The notes below the pieces were generated by a model. That model was given only the letters and a program-made list of their open reading frames with translations, searched no databases and was not told where the DNA came from. A DNA stretch of 64,000 bases, from NCBI GenBank assembly GCA_907165275.2, contig OU015651.1:8702501-8766500 (forward strand), given 5' to 3'. The position numbers and the translations under genes are program-made. Every line of letters begins with the position of its first letter. Within the stretch, counting starts at the first letter, position 1. Of the stretch, positions 48,835 to 59,631 are shown piece after piece. The stretch comes from Zygaena filipendulae (Eukaryota > Arthropoda > Insecta > Lepidoptera > Zygaenidae).

Positions 48835-49134
48835 CTTAATTTTGGGTACCTATACGTTTCTTATACAATTATACAAATTGTGAAATTAGCTAATGTATCA
48901 ACGTTAAAGTATATAGTGTATAGCATCGGCATTCAGCTTTGATGGTTGTTAAACTTTATCATTTTGCACAGTCAGCTGAATAAATAATTATGTAAGTAGG
49001 TATGAAGGTATACACTTTTGTCAGTTATTGAATCTTATTGTAACAGTAATAGAGTGCTGGGTTTATTGAACTGCGAACTTACAACCGGTATATTATATTA
49101 TAAATTATATAAATCAATAACATGTATAATCTAT

Positions 49135-49430
49135 CTTGTATATATAAAAAAGAATCCCTATTTTCCTTGGTCACATCACACGTGAACGGTTGGACCAATT
49201 TCGCTAATTCTTTTTTTGTTGTGTTGTTTTGTAAGGAGAAGATTCATAATATGAAAGAAGTCTGGAGTTCGTGCGGGAATTTCGAAATTCACGCGAGTGA
49301 ATCTCCGAAACCGATTTCTCACTTTCTCTGCTAATTAGCTGATGTTATGAGAAGTAGATTAGGCTACTTTGGAGTTCCTGCGGGAATTCCGAAACTGGTG
49401 CAGGTGAAACCGCGGGGCACAGCTAGTATA
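49135..49430 (-). repeat. Compound dispersed repeat, minus orientation
   Basis: Left part AAAGAATCCCTATTTTCCTT and GAACGGTTGGACCAATTTCG matches 9230-9540. Right part TTAGCTGATGTTATGAGAAG, GCTACTTTGGAGTTCCTGCG, GGTGAAACCGCGGGGCACAG plus CTAGT is an inverted ACTAGCTG repeat related to 50634-50925. Confidence 0.7.
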
Positions 49431-49549
49431 TAATATTAGCTATATTAATAGCAACATTTAGTGCAGAATTTTTTTTAAATAAATTTATTTTTAAAGAACT
49501 GACTCCTGGCAATGTGTAAGTAAACTGCTCATACTCAGGGGGACAAAGA

Positions 49550-50110
49550 TCAGTGTTTACTCCCCGAGCCTGCGAGGCCGCGTGGCGCGAATAACACTGA
49601 CTTCCTTCCGGCTACGATCGGAAGTGCACCCCGAAAGTGCGCGCCGCTACATCCGATCTTTCGCACTATCTACCTCTAAGAAAAGCTTCTTACAATAGAT
49701 AGGTAATTAAAAAATCCTTTGTTGACCTAGTGGAACTAAAATTCTCAAAAAATCTGCAAATTAAAAACTTTTGTCTCATTGCGAAAATTCTCTGCACATA
49801 TACTTATAAGCAGCTACAGTAGGTAGTATAGATATTGTACTGAACTCTTAACTCAAGTTTTGTAGGTAAGTATAGTACTTACCTAATTAATTCTTTGGGC
49901 TATGTTGGATATTTAGCGTTTCCTACGGATCTCAACAGTTCAGTTTCGATGAAGCAGTGAATTTCGGAGCAGTCTCTAGTCTCTACGCTATCTCTTTCGT
50001 GGGTGCTCAAATATAATTAAAATCTGCGGCATGGACCCCAGCACAGTGCACGCGCGTCACCGCCGCGCCGCCCGCTGCCGCGTGGCGGACCACTCTCTCA
50101 TTGTTATTGG
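49550..50110. other. Two GC-rich islets, possible regulatory DNA
   Basis: Islet 1 (49555-49670): CCTGCGAGGCCGCGTGGCGC and facing ETS-like sites in ACTTCCTTCCGGCTACGATC followed by GGAAGT. Islet 2 (50028-50100): ATGGACCCCAGCACAGTGCA, CGCCGCCGCGCCGCCCGCTG-type sequence with a 29-codon frame. No repeat family recognised. Between them is AT-rich sequence. They could be promoter or exon pieces of a gene not otherwise seen. Confidence 0.3.
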
Positions 50111-50633
50111 AGTTTATTTATGAATATTGTTCTGCAGAGACGTCGTCAAATAGATCGCTAACACGCGTGCTACATCCCTCTATGAATAAGTTCATACACT
50201 TATAAACACTTTACTAAGCCCTTACCACATATTTGTGTGTTGACTTAGGTAAGTCAGTCGAGGATTTTTTACATAGGTATACTTTTTTTTGATATATCTA
50301 TTTTTATAAACTAGATTTACACTATTTGTAGTGTTGTATGGTTTGCCTCACTTTGAAACTCTACATTGAAATATTATAACTAAAGCAGTACCGTACCTGT
50401 AGTTATAGCTGCGCTGATGCTTGTATGTTGTACGCGTACCTTAGTGAATTTCAAGATTTCTCCGGGAACTCTTTATTGTAGAGTATCTCATACTAATAAA
50501 GCCTTTAGCATTTTGCCTTTCTCCAACATTTTTTTTTTACATTTACTTAAGTAGGTACCTAATCTCAATGTACCTACACCAGACACCTTTTAATTATTAG
50601 GTATAGATCAGATCTATCTTTTTATCTATTTAC

Positions 50634-50925
50634 TAGCTGTGCCCCGCGGTTTCTACCACGTGAGTTTCGGAATTCCTGCAGGAACTCCAAATTAACTAAC
50701 TAATTAGCTGACGTTATAAGGAGTAAATTAGGCTATTTTGAAGTTCCTGCGGGAATTCCAAAACTCACGCGGGTGAATTTCCGAAACGGTTGGACCACTT
50801 TTGATGGGACTTCCACTGTTAATTAGCTGATATTATATATGGAGTACATTAGGCCACTTTGGAGTTCCTGATGGAATTCTGAAGCTCACCGGGTGAAACC
50901 ACGGGGCACAGTTATAGTTGTCAAT
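50634..50925. repeat. Palindromic double repeat (foldback of ACTAGCTG ends)
   Basis: Left end TAGCTGTGCCCCGCGGTTTC reads inward as usual; the right end GGTGAAACCACGGGGCACAG is its inverted partner. Between them AATTAGCTGA(C/T)(G/A)TTATA(A/T)(A/G)(T)GGAGTA and AGGC(T/C)A(T/C)TTTG(A/G)AGTTCCTG occur twice in direct order. So the family here forms a long-TIR element, unlike the single-ended copies. Confidence 0.72.
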
Positions 50926-50929
50926 AAAG

Positions 50930-51110
50930 TACGGAGGAGTGTTGGCTTAAGCCCACCGATTGGTATCGGATGTAGGGCGGGAGTGCGCGGGCGTCGAGGG
51001 GCGAGTTCCGGCTGCGGATCCGGCCTACAGCTCCTCGCGGACATAACTCATCATCAGCGCGCCGCGGGAGGCGCCGAGCACTCCCCGACTCCCCCTCAGA
51101 GGAATACAAA
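50930..51110. other. GC-rich islet right of the foldback repeat
   Basis: GTAGGGCGGGAGTGCGCGGG, GGCGAGTTCCGGCTGCGGAT, GCGCCGCGGGAGGCGCCGAG. Open frames on both strands; none recognisable. A CTCCGCGTAAGC donor-like site follows at about 51130. Possible exon or promoter. Confidence 0.25.
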
Positions 51111-51694
51111 GATTTGTGTGAATTATACCCTCCGCGTAAGCAAAAAGGGGAAACAACGCGGCAATGATAGGTATAAATAAAAAAGTTTCAATAAAATGTG
51201 CCATTAAGACCTTCTATGGTGAACGTTTTATTTTCCTTACGCTCTGTCGATAGAGATTCAGCGGAATACTCACGAAAGAAATAAGCAATATACCTACCTA
51301 TGTCCTATACCTACTAAAAGTAAGTAGGTACATAATACTAACGTATAATATGGGTCCTATATAGGAAGAAAATATATTTAAGTACATTTATATTTTATAC
51401 AATAAACGAATGCTTGTCTCGACTGTTTTCGCAGATAAGTCGAGGATAAGCAGAGACTATAGAGTAGGTAGTATAGACTATCTTCTTCGGTTCGTCCACA
51501 CAAGACTTTTCTAAATTTTATATGCCCGACGTTTTCGATTCTATATGTTTGACTGTCTGTGGGCTACAACTTAGGTCATTTGACTACGGATAAATACAAA
51601 ATATCCGTTGTCACACTAGTGTGGCTGCGGATAAATAAAATAAACCATAGTCACACCAGTGTGGCAATTTGGTGTGACTACGAGTCGGTTGGGC
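51111..51694. other. Intergenic, no gene seen
   Basis: A small dispersed motif GTCACAC(T/C)AGTGTGGC occurs twice (about 51611 and 51652), each time palindromic, then GTGTGACTAC at 51672. Confidence 0.4.
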
Positions 51695-52045
51695 ACATTT
51701 TGTGTCTTATAAATGGGCTTGATGACAAATTTTTTTTTTTAACTTATTGGTCAGACATATTGTACACGTATTTTACCTTTCTTACGTAGATAATAAAAAA
51801 ATAACAGTAATAGGTACATTGAGTTGAAATTCCGTGTGACGCCACACCTCTATAGGTACACTTTATAGGTAGGTACTTTATTACTTATGAGTTATGATAT
51901 GACGTCGCGAACTCCCACTCGTAAACTTTAATACGTTTTATTTAAGTTTTTTTTTCAATAATGCGATAATGCAATTTTTTTTACTACCTGTCTAACTGAC
52001 GGACTAAATGGAATTTTGATTTTTATACCTTGTCATCATGCCCAT
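51695..52045 (+). mobile_element. Element A, diverged copy
   Basis: TTATTGGTCAGACATATTGT, ACGTATTTTACCTTTCTTAC, TTGAGTTGAAATTCCGTGTG, ACGCCAC, CGTAAACTTTAATACGTTTT, CTGTCTAACTGACGGACTAA and a terminal GTCATCATGCCCATT. Confidence 0.65.
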
Positions 52046-52329
52046 TATAGATGATTATTTAAAAATAGTTGGACAGGATTCAAACCATATTCAAACGCTT
52101 TTAATAGGATCGATTAAAATTTGAGTTTCACTAATAATAATCTATTTTTTAACAAATGCACACTGCACTGCCAATTAGAATAATTTGGATGAATTATAAA
52201 ACAAAACCTTTAAAACGTATACATATATCCGGTTACAAAACAAATGTGTCAAACATTTAAATAACAAATGCTCACTTAAGTAGATAATTCCACTGTAATG
52301 TGTGAAAACAGCAAAATAATCAAGTAGGT

Positions 52330-52470
52330 AGGTCTCGTATTCCCGGCGGCGCGGCGCTTTGCCGATGGGATGTATCGCTTATCGGGTCGCGATAGGCGGT
52401 CGCTGGAACACTTGTCCTGATACTGAACAATGTAGCCCACGCGGGGCGCTTCCGTGCCACTTAGGTGTGC
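52330..52470. other. GC-rich islet, unidentified
   Basis: CCCGGCGGCGCGGCGCTTTG, ATCGGGTCGCGATAGGCGGT, CACGCGGGGCGCTTCCGTGC. Minus strand is open for 71 codons across it with an ATTCAAATAG acceptor-like site on its 5' side; no recognisable protein. Confidence 0.25.
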
Positions 52471-52739
52471 ACCTATTTGAATTCTGAACACGATTGAGAT
52501 GTCTTGTTTTAAAATTTAAAATATGCACAAAATCAACTTGTACTTATTTATCTGTTTTTTCCATCCATTGTTTCGTTATACTAAATACCTACAGCAATGT
52601 TTCCATTTAAGAACAACGCAAATATAAAATTGCGATTACAGACGTTACCTTTACCTAATAAAGATATTTATACAAGAAAATTATCCACAGCTACAATACA
52701 ATTCTACTTAGAGTGTTTTTTTGATTATATCTTTTTAAT

Positions 52740-53039
52740 ACAGTTGCTCAAAAAGTGGCGTATTGCAGGGACGTTTAGCGTTCGGGATGTGGGCTATTAC
52801 ATACTCGAGCTTTTTGTTTACCTTTCCCGAACTCGTGCGTTCTCTTTGCCAACTGTCAAAAATGGCGACACGACTTTGACACACTTTTTGCATTGCGAAA
52901 CGTAGGTTTCGCATTACTAATACGACTAGCGCCATCTCTTGATCACAGTTGGAACTTAGTTGAGTTTGTTGTGTTTTTGATATTTTATTAAATTGCTTAA
53001 TTTTTTCGTAACTGTATTAAAAATAGTTGTTCAGTACAC
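52740..53039. other. Probable old repeat, no gene
   Basis: CAGGGACGTTTAGCGTTCGG, AATGGCGACACGACTTTGAC, GCGAAACGTAGGTTTCGCAT (a GCGAAAC/GTTTCGC palindrome at 52906-52922) and AGCGCCATCTCTTGATCACA. It leads straight into the hairpin at 53040. Frames on both strands are open over part of it but not protein-like. Confidence 0.35.
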
Positions 53040-53147
53040 GTGCGGAACCGTCATTGCAACTAGTTACAAATGTCTACCCGAGCCGAGGCGCAGCCGAAGG
53101 TGAGGGTAGACATTTGTAGGAACTCTTTGCAATGACAGGCTTTCCGC
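53040..53147. repeat. 108-bp hairpin element
   Basis: Outer arms GTGCGGAA...CATTGCAA and TTGCAATG...TTCCGCAC are imperfect; inner arms TACAAATGTCTACCC (53065-53079) and GGGTAGACATTTGTA (53104-53118) are perfect, with the loop GAGCCGAGGCGCAGCCGAAG plus GTGA. Likely a very small MITE. Confidence 0.7.
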
Positions 53148-53699
53148 ACTTATAATGAAATATACTATTTTATATGCAATAATGTAATGTAAAACTTGAT
53201 AGTAAAAGGTCTGTAGATACCGTACGATATTTACTCGCACACAAGAGTTTTTATAATAAGTAGGTATATTCAGAGAATATGGTAGGTAGGTACAATGGTA
53301 TAAGAATAGTATAGGTAAGTAGTTTTTATCATAAATTGATGAGCCTTGAGCAGTTTTATAATTTACCAATCCTAATAAATAAAGATTTCAGGCCTTATAG
53401 ATGGGTCAATTCAAAAAACGACCGCCCGGACTGTATTCTGGGTAGGCGCATTAGAATTTCCAAACCTATTGTGTTTTACCATACATTCTTTTTTGCACCT
53501 AACACGAATATATTTGCAATTATCATCGTGCGGTCGTTATTAACTTGGTCGGCAAATTTTTTGTACTTCATTCAGAATTTTATTTAGGTATCCTCTCATA
53601 AATCCTTTGACATTTTTGGTTGAATTGGATTAGACAAAAAATAATTTATTATACCTAGTAATGAAGGAACTTCATTTTAGTTAGTAGAACTCTTCCCTA
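53148..53699. other. Intergenic, no gene seen
   Basis: AT-rich. A plus-strand 83-codon frame at 53336-53587 and its neighbours have no recognisable domain. Confidence 0.4.
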
Positions 53700-53975
53700 C
53701 GTTTTCTCCCCCGTCAATTTCAGAGTTCCCGCAGAATTATTTAAAGAATTTTATTGTACTTTACTGTAGAAAAGGCAGACTTAATGCCTAACGCATTCTC
53801 TACCAGTCCACCTTTTGGCTAGGTGAAATTCCGAGATTAAAAGTAACGACCCTATTATCTTCTCTGTAGGTACCTCTGACCATGTGTAGGGGAAAATTTC
53901 ATGGTGGTTGGTTGAGTAGTTAAGACGTGAAAGCGTAACAAACAAACAAACTCACATGCGCATTTATAATACTTA
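53700..53975 (+). repeat. ACTAGCTG dispersed repeat with a ~90-bp insertion
   Basis: Repeat parts CAATTTCAGAGTTCCCGCAG and GAAATTCCGAGATTAAAAGT ... GTGAAAGCGTAACAAACAAA are separated by TTTATTGTACTTTACTGTAG, AAAAGGCAGACTTAATGCCT, GCATTCTCTACCAGTCCACC, a fragment of another abundant moth repeat. Confidence 0.65.
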
Positions 53976-54014
53976 AGGATTATTTATTTGTTGAAAATCC
54001 AAAACCGATAGAAA

Positions 54015-54225
54015 ATGTGGTATTTATACACAGTGTACAGCAGTGCGTCACCGTGTGCAGGAGAGTTATTTAGGGGTCGAGAGAGGCGGGGCCAGGTGTC
54101 GTTCGCAGGCTGCAGATCTTATCTCGGGCAGGGCCGTCGATCGCTGCCGACGTCGTCGCGTCGTATCGGTGCCGCGTCGCCGTCTTGTCGCGTCGTGTGT
54201 CTACTCTCTACCAAATTAATGATCT
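54015..54225. other. GC/CG-rich islet, possible regulatory or exon
   Basis: GTCGAGAGAGGCGGGGCCAG, CAGATCTTATCTCGGGCAGG, and a CGTCGTCGCGTCGTATCGGT run with recurring GTCGCGTCGT words. Open for 70 plus codons but compositionally biased. Confidence 0.3.
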
Positions 54226-54539
54226 AGTTACCGAATATTTAGTTCGTAATTACCCAGAGTTCGTAATTATACAGATGTCAGGTAAACCGAAACCAAGGGT
54301 TTTGTTTCTTTTTCTAAATGTTACATTTTATAAAAGGATTATTTAAAATATTGATTGGGTAATTAATTTTGATTTTAAAGCAATAAAAGCTAAAAAGTCC
54401 GCTTTTCTATTTATGTTTTCCCTTAGGTGTTCGTGTTTCCTCCACTTTTCCCTAAACTTGGTTGCAGTAGGTAAATATTTGATTTGATTTGATTATTAAG
54501 TAGGTACCTACTCTAAGTACCACCCTGTCTTCTTTGTGG

Positions 54540-54960
54540 TCAGGACCGTGTGTTGCGAATATTCGCATCCGCATTCGCAAATGCGGAACTTCCGCATAGA
54601 TTTGGACATCTGCATCCTCATTAAATAATGCGGATGTTCATGTGGATGCGGATGTAATACAAGTTGCGATAACAAAGAAATTGGGCGGGGCCGGCGAATG
54701 AAAATTAGTAAGTGAAGTTAAAAAAATAAAATAAAAATAGGAGCATTATTCTTAATAATAATTTTTATTAGTAAAAAAAAATGTTAATACCGAATTACTT
54801 TATCATTGTTTTAATTCTTCATTCACATACTATATTTACATATATAAGATCTTAAACATCCGCATCCGCGCATGTAAGTCTTGGAAAATCCGCATTCACA
54901 TTCAAATCCGCGGATGTGATAAAATCGGCATCCGCAACATCCCTGGCCATGGACCAGTAG
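54540..54960. repeat. ATGCGGATG-rich palindromic element
   Basis: TTGCGAATATTCGCATCCGC at the left and GGCATCCGCAACATCCCTGG at the right, with GATGCGGATG/CATCCGCATCC words throughout in both orientations and an AT-rich middle (54720-54840). Inverted-repeat structure fits a MITE; no clear target duplication. Confidence 0.55.
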
Positions 54961-55135
54961 ATAAGAGGCAAGTGACTAACTTTTAGTTTTTGGTCCCTCA
55001 TGTAGAATAAGCAATGAAAAAATATTGGACACTTATACCTACCTAAAGGTACATTTAGTCGAAATTTTGCATGACGTCACGAATCACGATCCCGTACAGT
55101 TTATACGGGGCTTAGGTATATCAGTTTACTGTTTA

Positions 55136-55385
55136 CTAGCTGTCCCGCGCGGTTTCACCCGCGTTTTCGAAGTTCCCGCGGAATTGTTCTATACTAACTT
55201 TGCAACCCCTTTTCATTCCCTTAGGGGTTGAATTTTCAAAAATCATTTCTTATCGAATGCCTAGGTCATACAAAGAACACACCCTCCAAGTTTCAGGTCT
55301 CTACGATCAGTGGTTTAGGCTGTGCGTTGATCCATCAGTCATTCAGGACAAAGCATTTTATATGTATATAGATAACATCACGAAC
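55136..55385 (+). repeat. Retroposon 3' end inserted in element A
   Basis: ACTAGCTGTCCCGCGCGGTT, CAACCCCTTTTCATTCCCTT, AGGGGTTGAATTTTCAAAAA, TCATTTCTTATCGAATGCCT, GTTTCAGGTCTCTACGATCA, GATCCATCAGTCATTCAGGA, TTTTATATGTATATAGATAA tail. This is a widespread non-LTR retrotransposon 3' terminus in moths; family name not certain. Confidence 0.65.
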
Positions 55386-55490
55386 CCCCACTCCTAAACT
55401 TTGATGTGCTTTATCTATAAATATTTCTTTATTAATTTGTAAAAACAAGAAAACTTGTCTATAAAATTTTTGTTATCTAATGGACTAGTT

Positions 55491-55942
55491 AGGATTGCCA
55501 GGCGTCCGGGTAAAGCCGGACATACATAGTTAGGCTTTTTGATTGCGTGTCCGGCCAAAATAAACGGTGTCCGGCCAGTCCAGCTTTTGCTAGGCTTTTT
55601 ACATTTCGCAAACGAGCGAACGCCTAGCGTTGCCTTTAAGAAAAATATAAAAATGTTGATAAATTGTTTACCTAGAATTTACATAGTTTTGACTGATGAC
55701 TTTAAGTACTATTAACTGATTTGACATTCGGTTTTATTTAATAAGTATTATAAATTAACAAGATTTATGGTAATAATCAAAAAAGCTTAATTTTTCATAA
55801 GTACAATTTTTTGTCAAACCTATTAATACTGAGACACAAATTCCTTAATAATGTAGGGTGTCCGGCCTTTTCACCCAAATGTCCGGCCAAACTGGCTGGT
55901 CGATCCGGCCGGCTATTAGGTTTGGTGACCGGGCAACCCTAG
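55491..55942. mobile_element. 452-bp hAT-like MITE with 8-bp target duplication
   Basis: Ends AGGATTGCCAGGCGTCCGGG and inverted CCGGGCAACCCTAG, with GTCCGGCC words mirrored near both ends. Flanked by GACTAGTT at 55483-55490 and 55943-55950. AGGGTTGCC-type termini and an 8-bp duplication point to hAT. No transposase. Confidence 0.85.
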
Positions 55943-55990
55943 GACTAGTTAAATAGGTTTTAGATTTTTATACTCTGTCACCATATATAG

Positions 55991-58590
55991 TTATTTTGAT
56001 AATTAATTAATTTGTATTGATTTATTGATTTTGTTATAAAACTGAAACTGAATAAAATTAATCAATTCGACCCATGCGTATATTATATAGGACGCATAAG
56101 CTATAGATATTATTAGTCCATGTGATTTAAACCGACTATGTCAACTTGCATAAGTGGTATAGGTATGTACAGCCAACAGCAAAAGTAGATGATCAAAATC
56201 AGAAATTCAATACTAATAAACGGAGTTCGCGTCAGAACTGTACAGTATTTATGGCAAGATAAGGTATACATATATAATCATAAACTGTGTTTATATTGTA
56301 ATTGTAAAATCTAACTATTTTAAAAATTTGGTCTAGTCAAATCTAAATCAACTTTTTTATGATAACCATGGACCAATTACCAAGTTGTACGTTCCTTCAA
56401 GTAAATTTCATGAATTCTATTGAACTTGGCATCTATTAAAATCTCATATCTTTTGGCAGCGAAGTATGCTTATTACTGAACTTGGCTTCCACTTTTACAT
56501 TTATGTTATATTTTTTTTTTCTTTTATTTATTTTATAGTTAATTATAACGGTAAAACCAATTACAACAATTAACATAGAAAGGTTAACTTATAATAGAAG
56601 ACACTCGCATAGTTAGTCTCACAAAACCTCAAGCATGCCGTCATTATCTCATGCCATGCATCCACAAACAGATCAGCTGGGATATTCTTCATTAAATCTT
56701 GTATTACCAATTATCTGTATCATTTAGCTACTAAAATAAAAGTAATCACATCATTATAGGTATTCATCACCTCTGTTAATTTAATGAATAAACGTATAGG
56801 TATAACAAAGGCATTATAAGTTTTAATTAAATCAGTTATCTATACTGCTGGGTAGTTGATAAGTAATTCAAGTATGGCACGCAAACCCACCTCGGTATTC
56901 CAGTGCGTAGGTACATTAACTTAGTCAGCCAATTATCTCCAACATCCTACCTCGACGTAGAGCCTCGACCGCAACTCATGACCGCCAGCGCAATATGTTA
57001 ACATATTTTTTAATTTCTCCACCGGACAGTTAAAGAGGCAATCGCGAGTGTATGCGCAGGAGTGAGATTTATAATAAGAAAACGCTCCTACCGCGCATGC
57101 ACCATAAGGATCTATAAATCTCTAAAGTACTGCATCGGCCAATCCCTGTTGAGAAACGATAAATCATCTCCGCGGACGGCGCACTCGGATCGTTTGCGAG
57201 CGCCGTCTCCCTCACACCAAGGCTTCCTTTGCTCCTCGCATCGTTTATCATTTTCTTTCTCTCGTTCCTTCTCAATGATAAATTCAATACTCTTTTTGAA
57301 TATGATTGTTCTTCGTTTTGTTATGCTGATGTTTTATTGTGAGTGTCGTCACGGGCCGGAGCTTTTCGATCGGCATTCGATCGAAATGATCGCGAGAATT
57401 GGATTTCCATTTAAGATTTCTTCCTTTGAGTGATCGATCAGAGCTTTGTATTGTACCTACCTATTGTATTAAGAATTGAATCGTACATAAAAAAAAATCG
57501 ATGATGTAGGTAAGTAGGTATAGTTTCAAATTTACCTGGTTTAGTTTTTTTGCATTATTTGAAATATTTTTTGCTTCCAATAATTTTTATCAAATTAATT
57601 AATTAAGTATAGTTTTTAATTAGAGAATAGCTTATATTATAAAAGAAAAGGAAAATAAAATACATAAATAAAATTCAAATTACATTTTTTATTATTTTTA
57701 CGCTATTTACAGGCTTGTAGAAAAGACAACAATTTATTCTTAGTAACTAAAATAGTGCTCTCTGTCAGTCATTTCATGTAATAAATATTTAGATAGTACA
57801 ATAATTATTTCTCAACACTAAGTACATAGTTAGCTATCTTTTTCATTCAAATTGTTATTCGCTCGTGAAAAAATAGTCACCTATCTAATACATATTACAT
57901 AAATATTATGAATTTATATCAATTATTATTTAATAGGTAGTTTTAAGCATATGAGTTGCATAGTTCAGAAATAGACAGCACATTCGAATAGCATTAAAGA
58001 GAATTTACAATAAAATTAAAATCTTATTTCTACTATCACTTGTCATTTTCCTTAAATTAATTTCAAGATGACGTAAAATTACCTCAAAGTTAGTTCTATC
58101 TCTATCTTTACACGAACATTACAACCCATTAATCGTATTTTTAATGGACTTCGGTGCTTTGGCCATCATCGTTAAAAATTATTTATGATATTCTACCTAG
58201 GTATATTAAAGTATTTACATTATACAGATTGTTTGTCCATTACAATGATCCCTTAGACAGGATGAGACAAGTTGTCTCGGGAAGGCTTTCAATAGTAACT
58301 ATTGTAAGAAAATTTAATAAAGTACAATATATAAAAACTCGAATTCTAGGTAGTAAGTAGTTTTTTCACTCGACATTGTTTATCACACCAATCAAATAAT
58401 AATGCAAAATAAAACCAGTGAGTAAAACTAATTTTTTACTTTGTTTACAAAACCTTTTACTTACTGATTGTAAATCATTTAAAAAGAATATTTACAGCAC
58501 CATAAATAGTTGTACAACACCAATGGATGTGAAGAGATAACAAAGGGTGTAGAGAAAAAACTAAATGTTGTTATAAATTTGTATTTTCAA
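55991..58590. other. Gene-free spacer
   Basis: AT-rich. A CG-rich islet at 57165-57245 includes the inverted words GACGGCGC...GCGCCGTC; another at 57340-57415 is rich in GATCG (GATCGGCATTCGATCGAAAT). A 123-codon plus frame at 57062-57433 spans both without recognisable domains. From 57600 to 58590 I see nothing. Confidence 0.35.
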
Positions 58591-58684
58591 GGTGACAAAA
58601 GTTCGAAACAGCCGGAATTCGAGAAACAAGTGAACCCATTGTCTCAAATAGTATACGCCAGGAACTTGTTCACTGAAAATATAT

Positions 58685-58751
58685 GACATGGTGTGAAACA
58701 TTGAGGCGAGTGGTCATTACATACCACTTGATTGTTTCTCACGCCTTTGTC
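58685..58751 (+). ncRNA. Candidate pre-miRNA-like hairpin
   Basis: 67 nt: arm GACATGGTGTGAAACATTGA + GGCGAGTGGT, 8-nt loop CATTACAT, arm ACCACTTGATTGTTTCTCAC + GCCTTTGTC. By eye about two dozen pairs with small bulges, closed by a clean AGTGGT/ACCACT stem. No known insect miRNA recognised. A neighbouring inverted pair GTGAAC/GTTCAC (58631-58674) lies just upstream. Confidence 0.25.
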
Positions 58752-59190
58752 TAACAGAATACTTTTAGAAACAACTTTGTTAAATTTTTCATGTAATATT
58801 TAATTTTGTAACATTAAAAAACCAGTACCAACCATGTTTTATTTCCATTGTTTTTATATCACAACTATTGCAAGAGATTTTGCTATTGCAGGCGGTCCAC
58901 TTGCAACTATCCGAAATTCAAGTTTTTGACTGCCGCGCATGTTTTAAATATATTATTACCTATTTATGAAAATAAATAGCAATGAATAATTTTACAGACA
59001 AAAATGTATTTTATTTCTGAGCATTTTATTTAAGCGTATAGTGTAGGTACTTACAAAATAAAGCTTAGGTATTTATTTGGAAGCGCTTTAGCGAACTTTT
59101 CATTCCACGTAACCCGTGTTGGCGTTATTTATCTATTTGGCCTATCTAAATACCTACATGATTGGGTAGATATATCATTCTCTACTTCAC
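58752..59190. other. Intergenic, no gene seen
   Basis: AT-rich spacer ahead of the BEL/Pao LTR; nothing recognised. Confidence 0.45.
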
Positions 59191-59631
59191 TGCGTTTGTA
59201 TGGGCGCCGAAATAAAACCGGGAGACCGATAGGTATGCCCGGGATTAGCGACCCGGCGAATTAACCTCGAACACCTTAGCCAACTCAAAAAACCGACTCA
59301 CCTGAGCGACTCGAGCGGCGAGGGTCTCTCTTTCTCCACGGTAAATATTCGGATGTCCACAGTGGGTGAAAACAAGGTGGTGATGCTTCAATTTGCTGGC
59401 ACTCGCGAGCGTCTCTTGACAGCTAGCAAAAAAACGTCCGCACGTCGCACAGCTCTGAGCATACATGCTTGAATGACAGGTGATTGATGTAACAGTTCAG
59501 ATTCGAGTCGCGACACGTTCGGAAACGTTAATCGGCGCCAGAGCATACGAATTTGTCGGCTCATGAGCGGCGGCGGATGATCGAAACTTAAATTACCGGC
59601 TGGCCAATGCCCTGGCATTTACGCGCAAACA
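59191..59631 (-). repeat. Probable 3' LTR of the BEL/Pao element
   Basis: On the minus strand it begins TGTTTGCGCG right after a purine-rich GCCGGGGGCCG tract and ends CCATACAAACGCA, giving TG...CA termini with TGTTTG/CAAACGCA near-symmetry. About 441 bp, GC-richer than the flanks. The 5' LTR is outside the window, so borders are provisional. Open frames in it are not genes. Confidence 0.45.

Larger units (their letters stand above)
54975..55990 (+). mobile_element. Element A carrying two later insertions
   Basis: Element A parts: 54975-55130 (TTTTAGTTTTTGGTCCCTCA, TTTTGCATGACGTCACGAAT, CCGTACAGTTTATACGGGGC), about 55386-55490 (ACCCCCACTCCTAAACTTTG, ATGTGCTTTATC) and 55943-55990 (GACTAGTTAAATAGGTTTTA, CTCTGTCACCAT). 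Interrupted by a retroposon fragment (55136-55385) and a hAT MITE (55491-55942). Confidence 0.7.

Noticed and set aside
48545..48839. Open frames on both strands across the tRNA
   Set aside because: Shadow frames of the tRNA-Ser gene and its flanks; the tRNA explains the conserved sequence.
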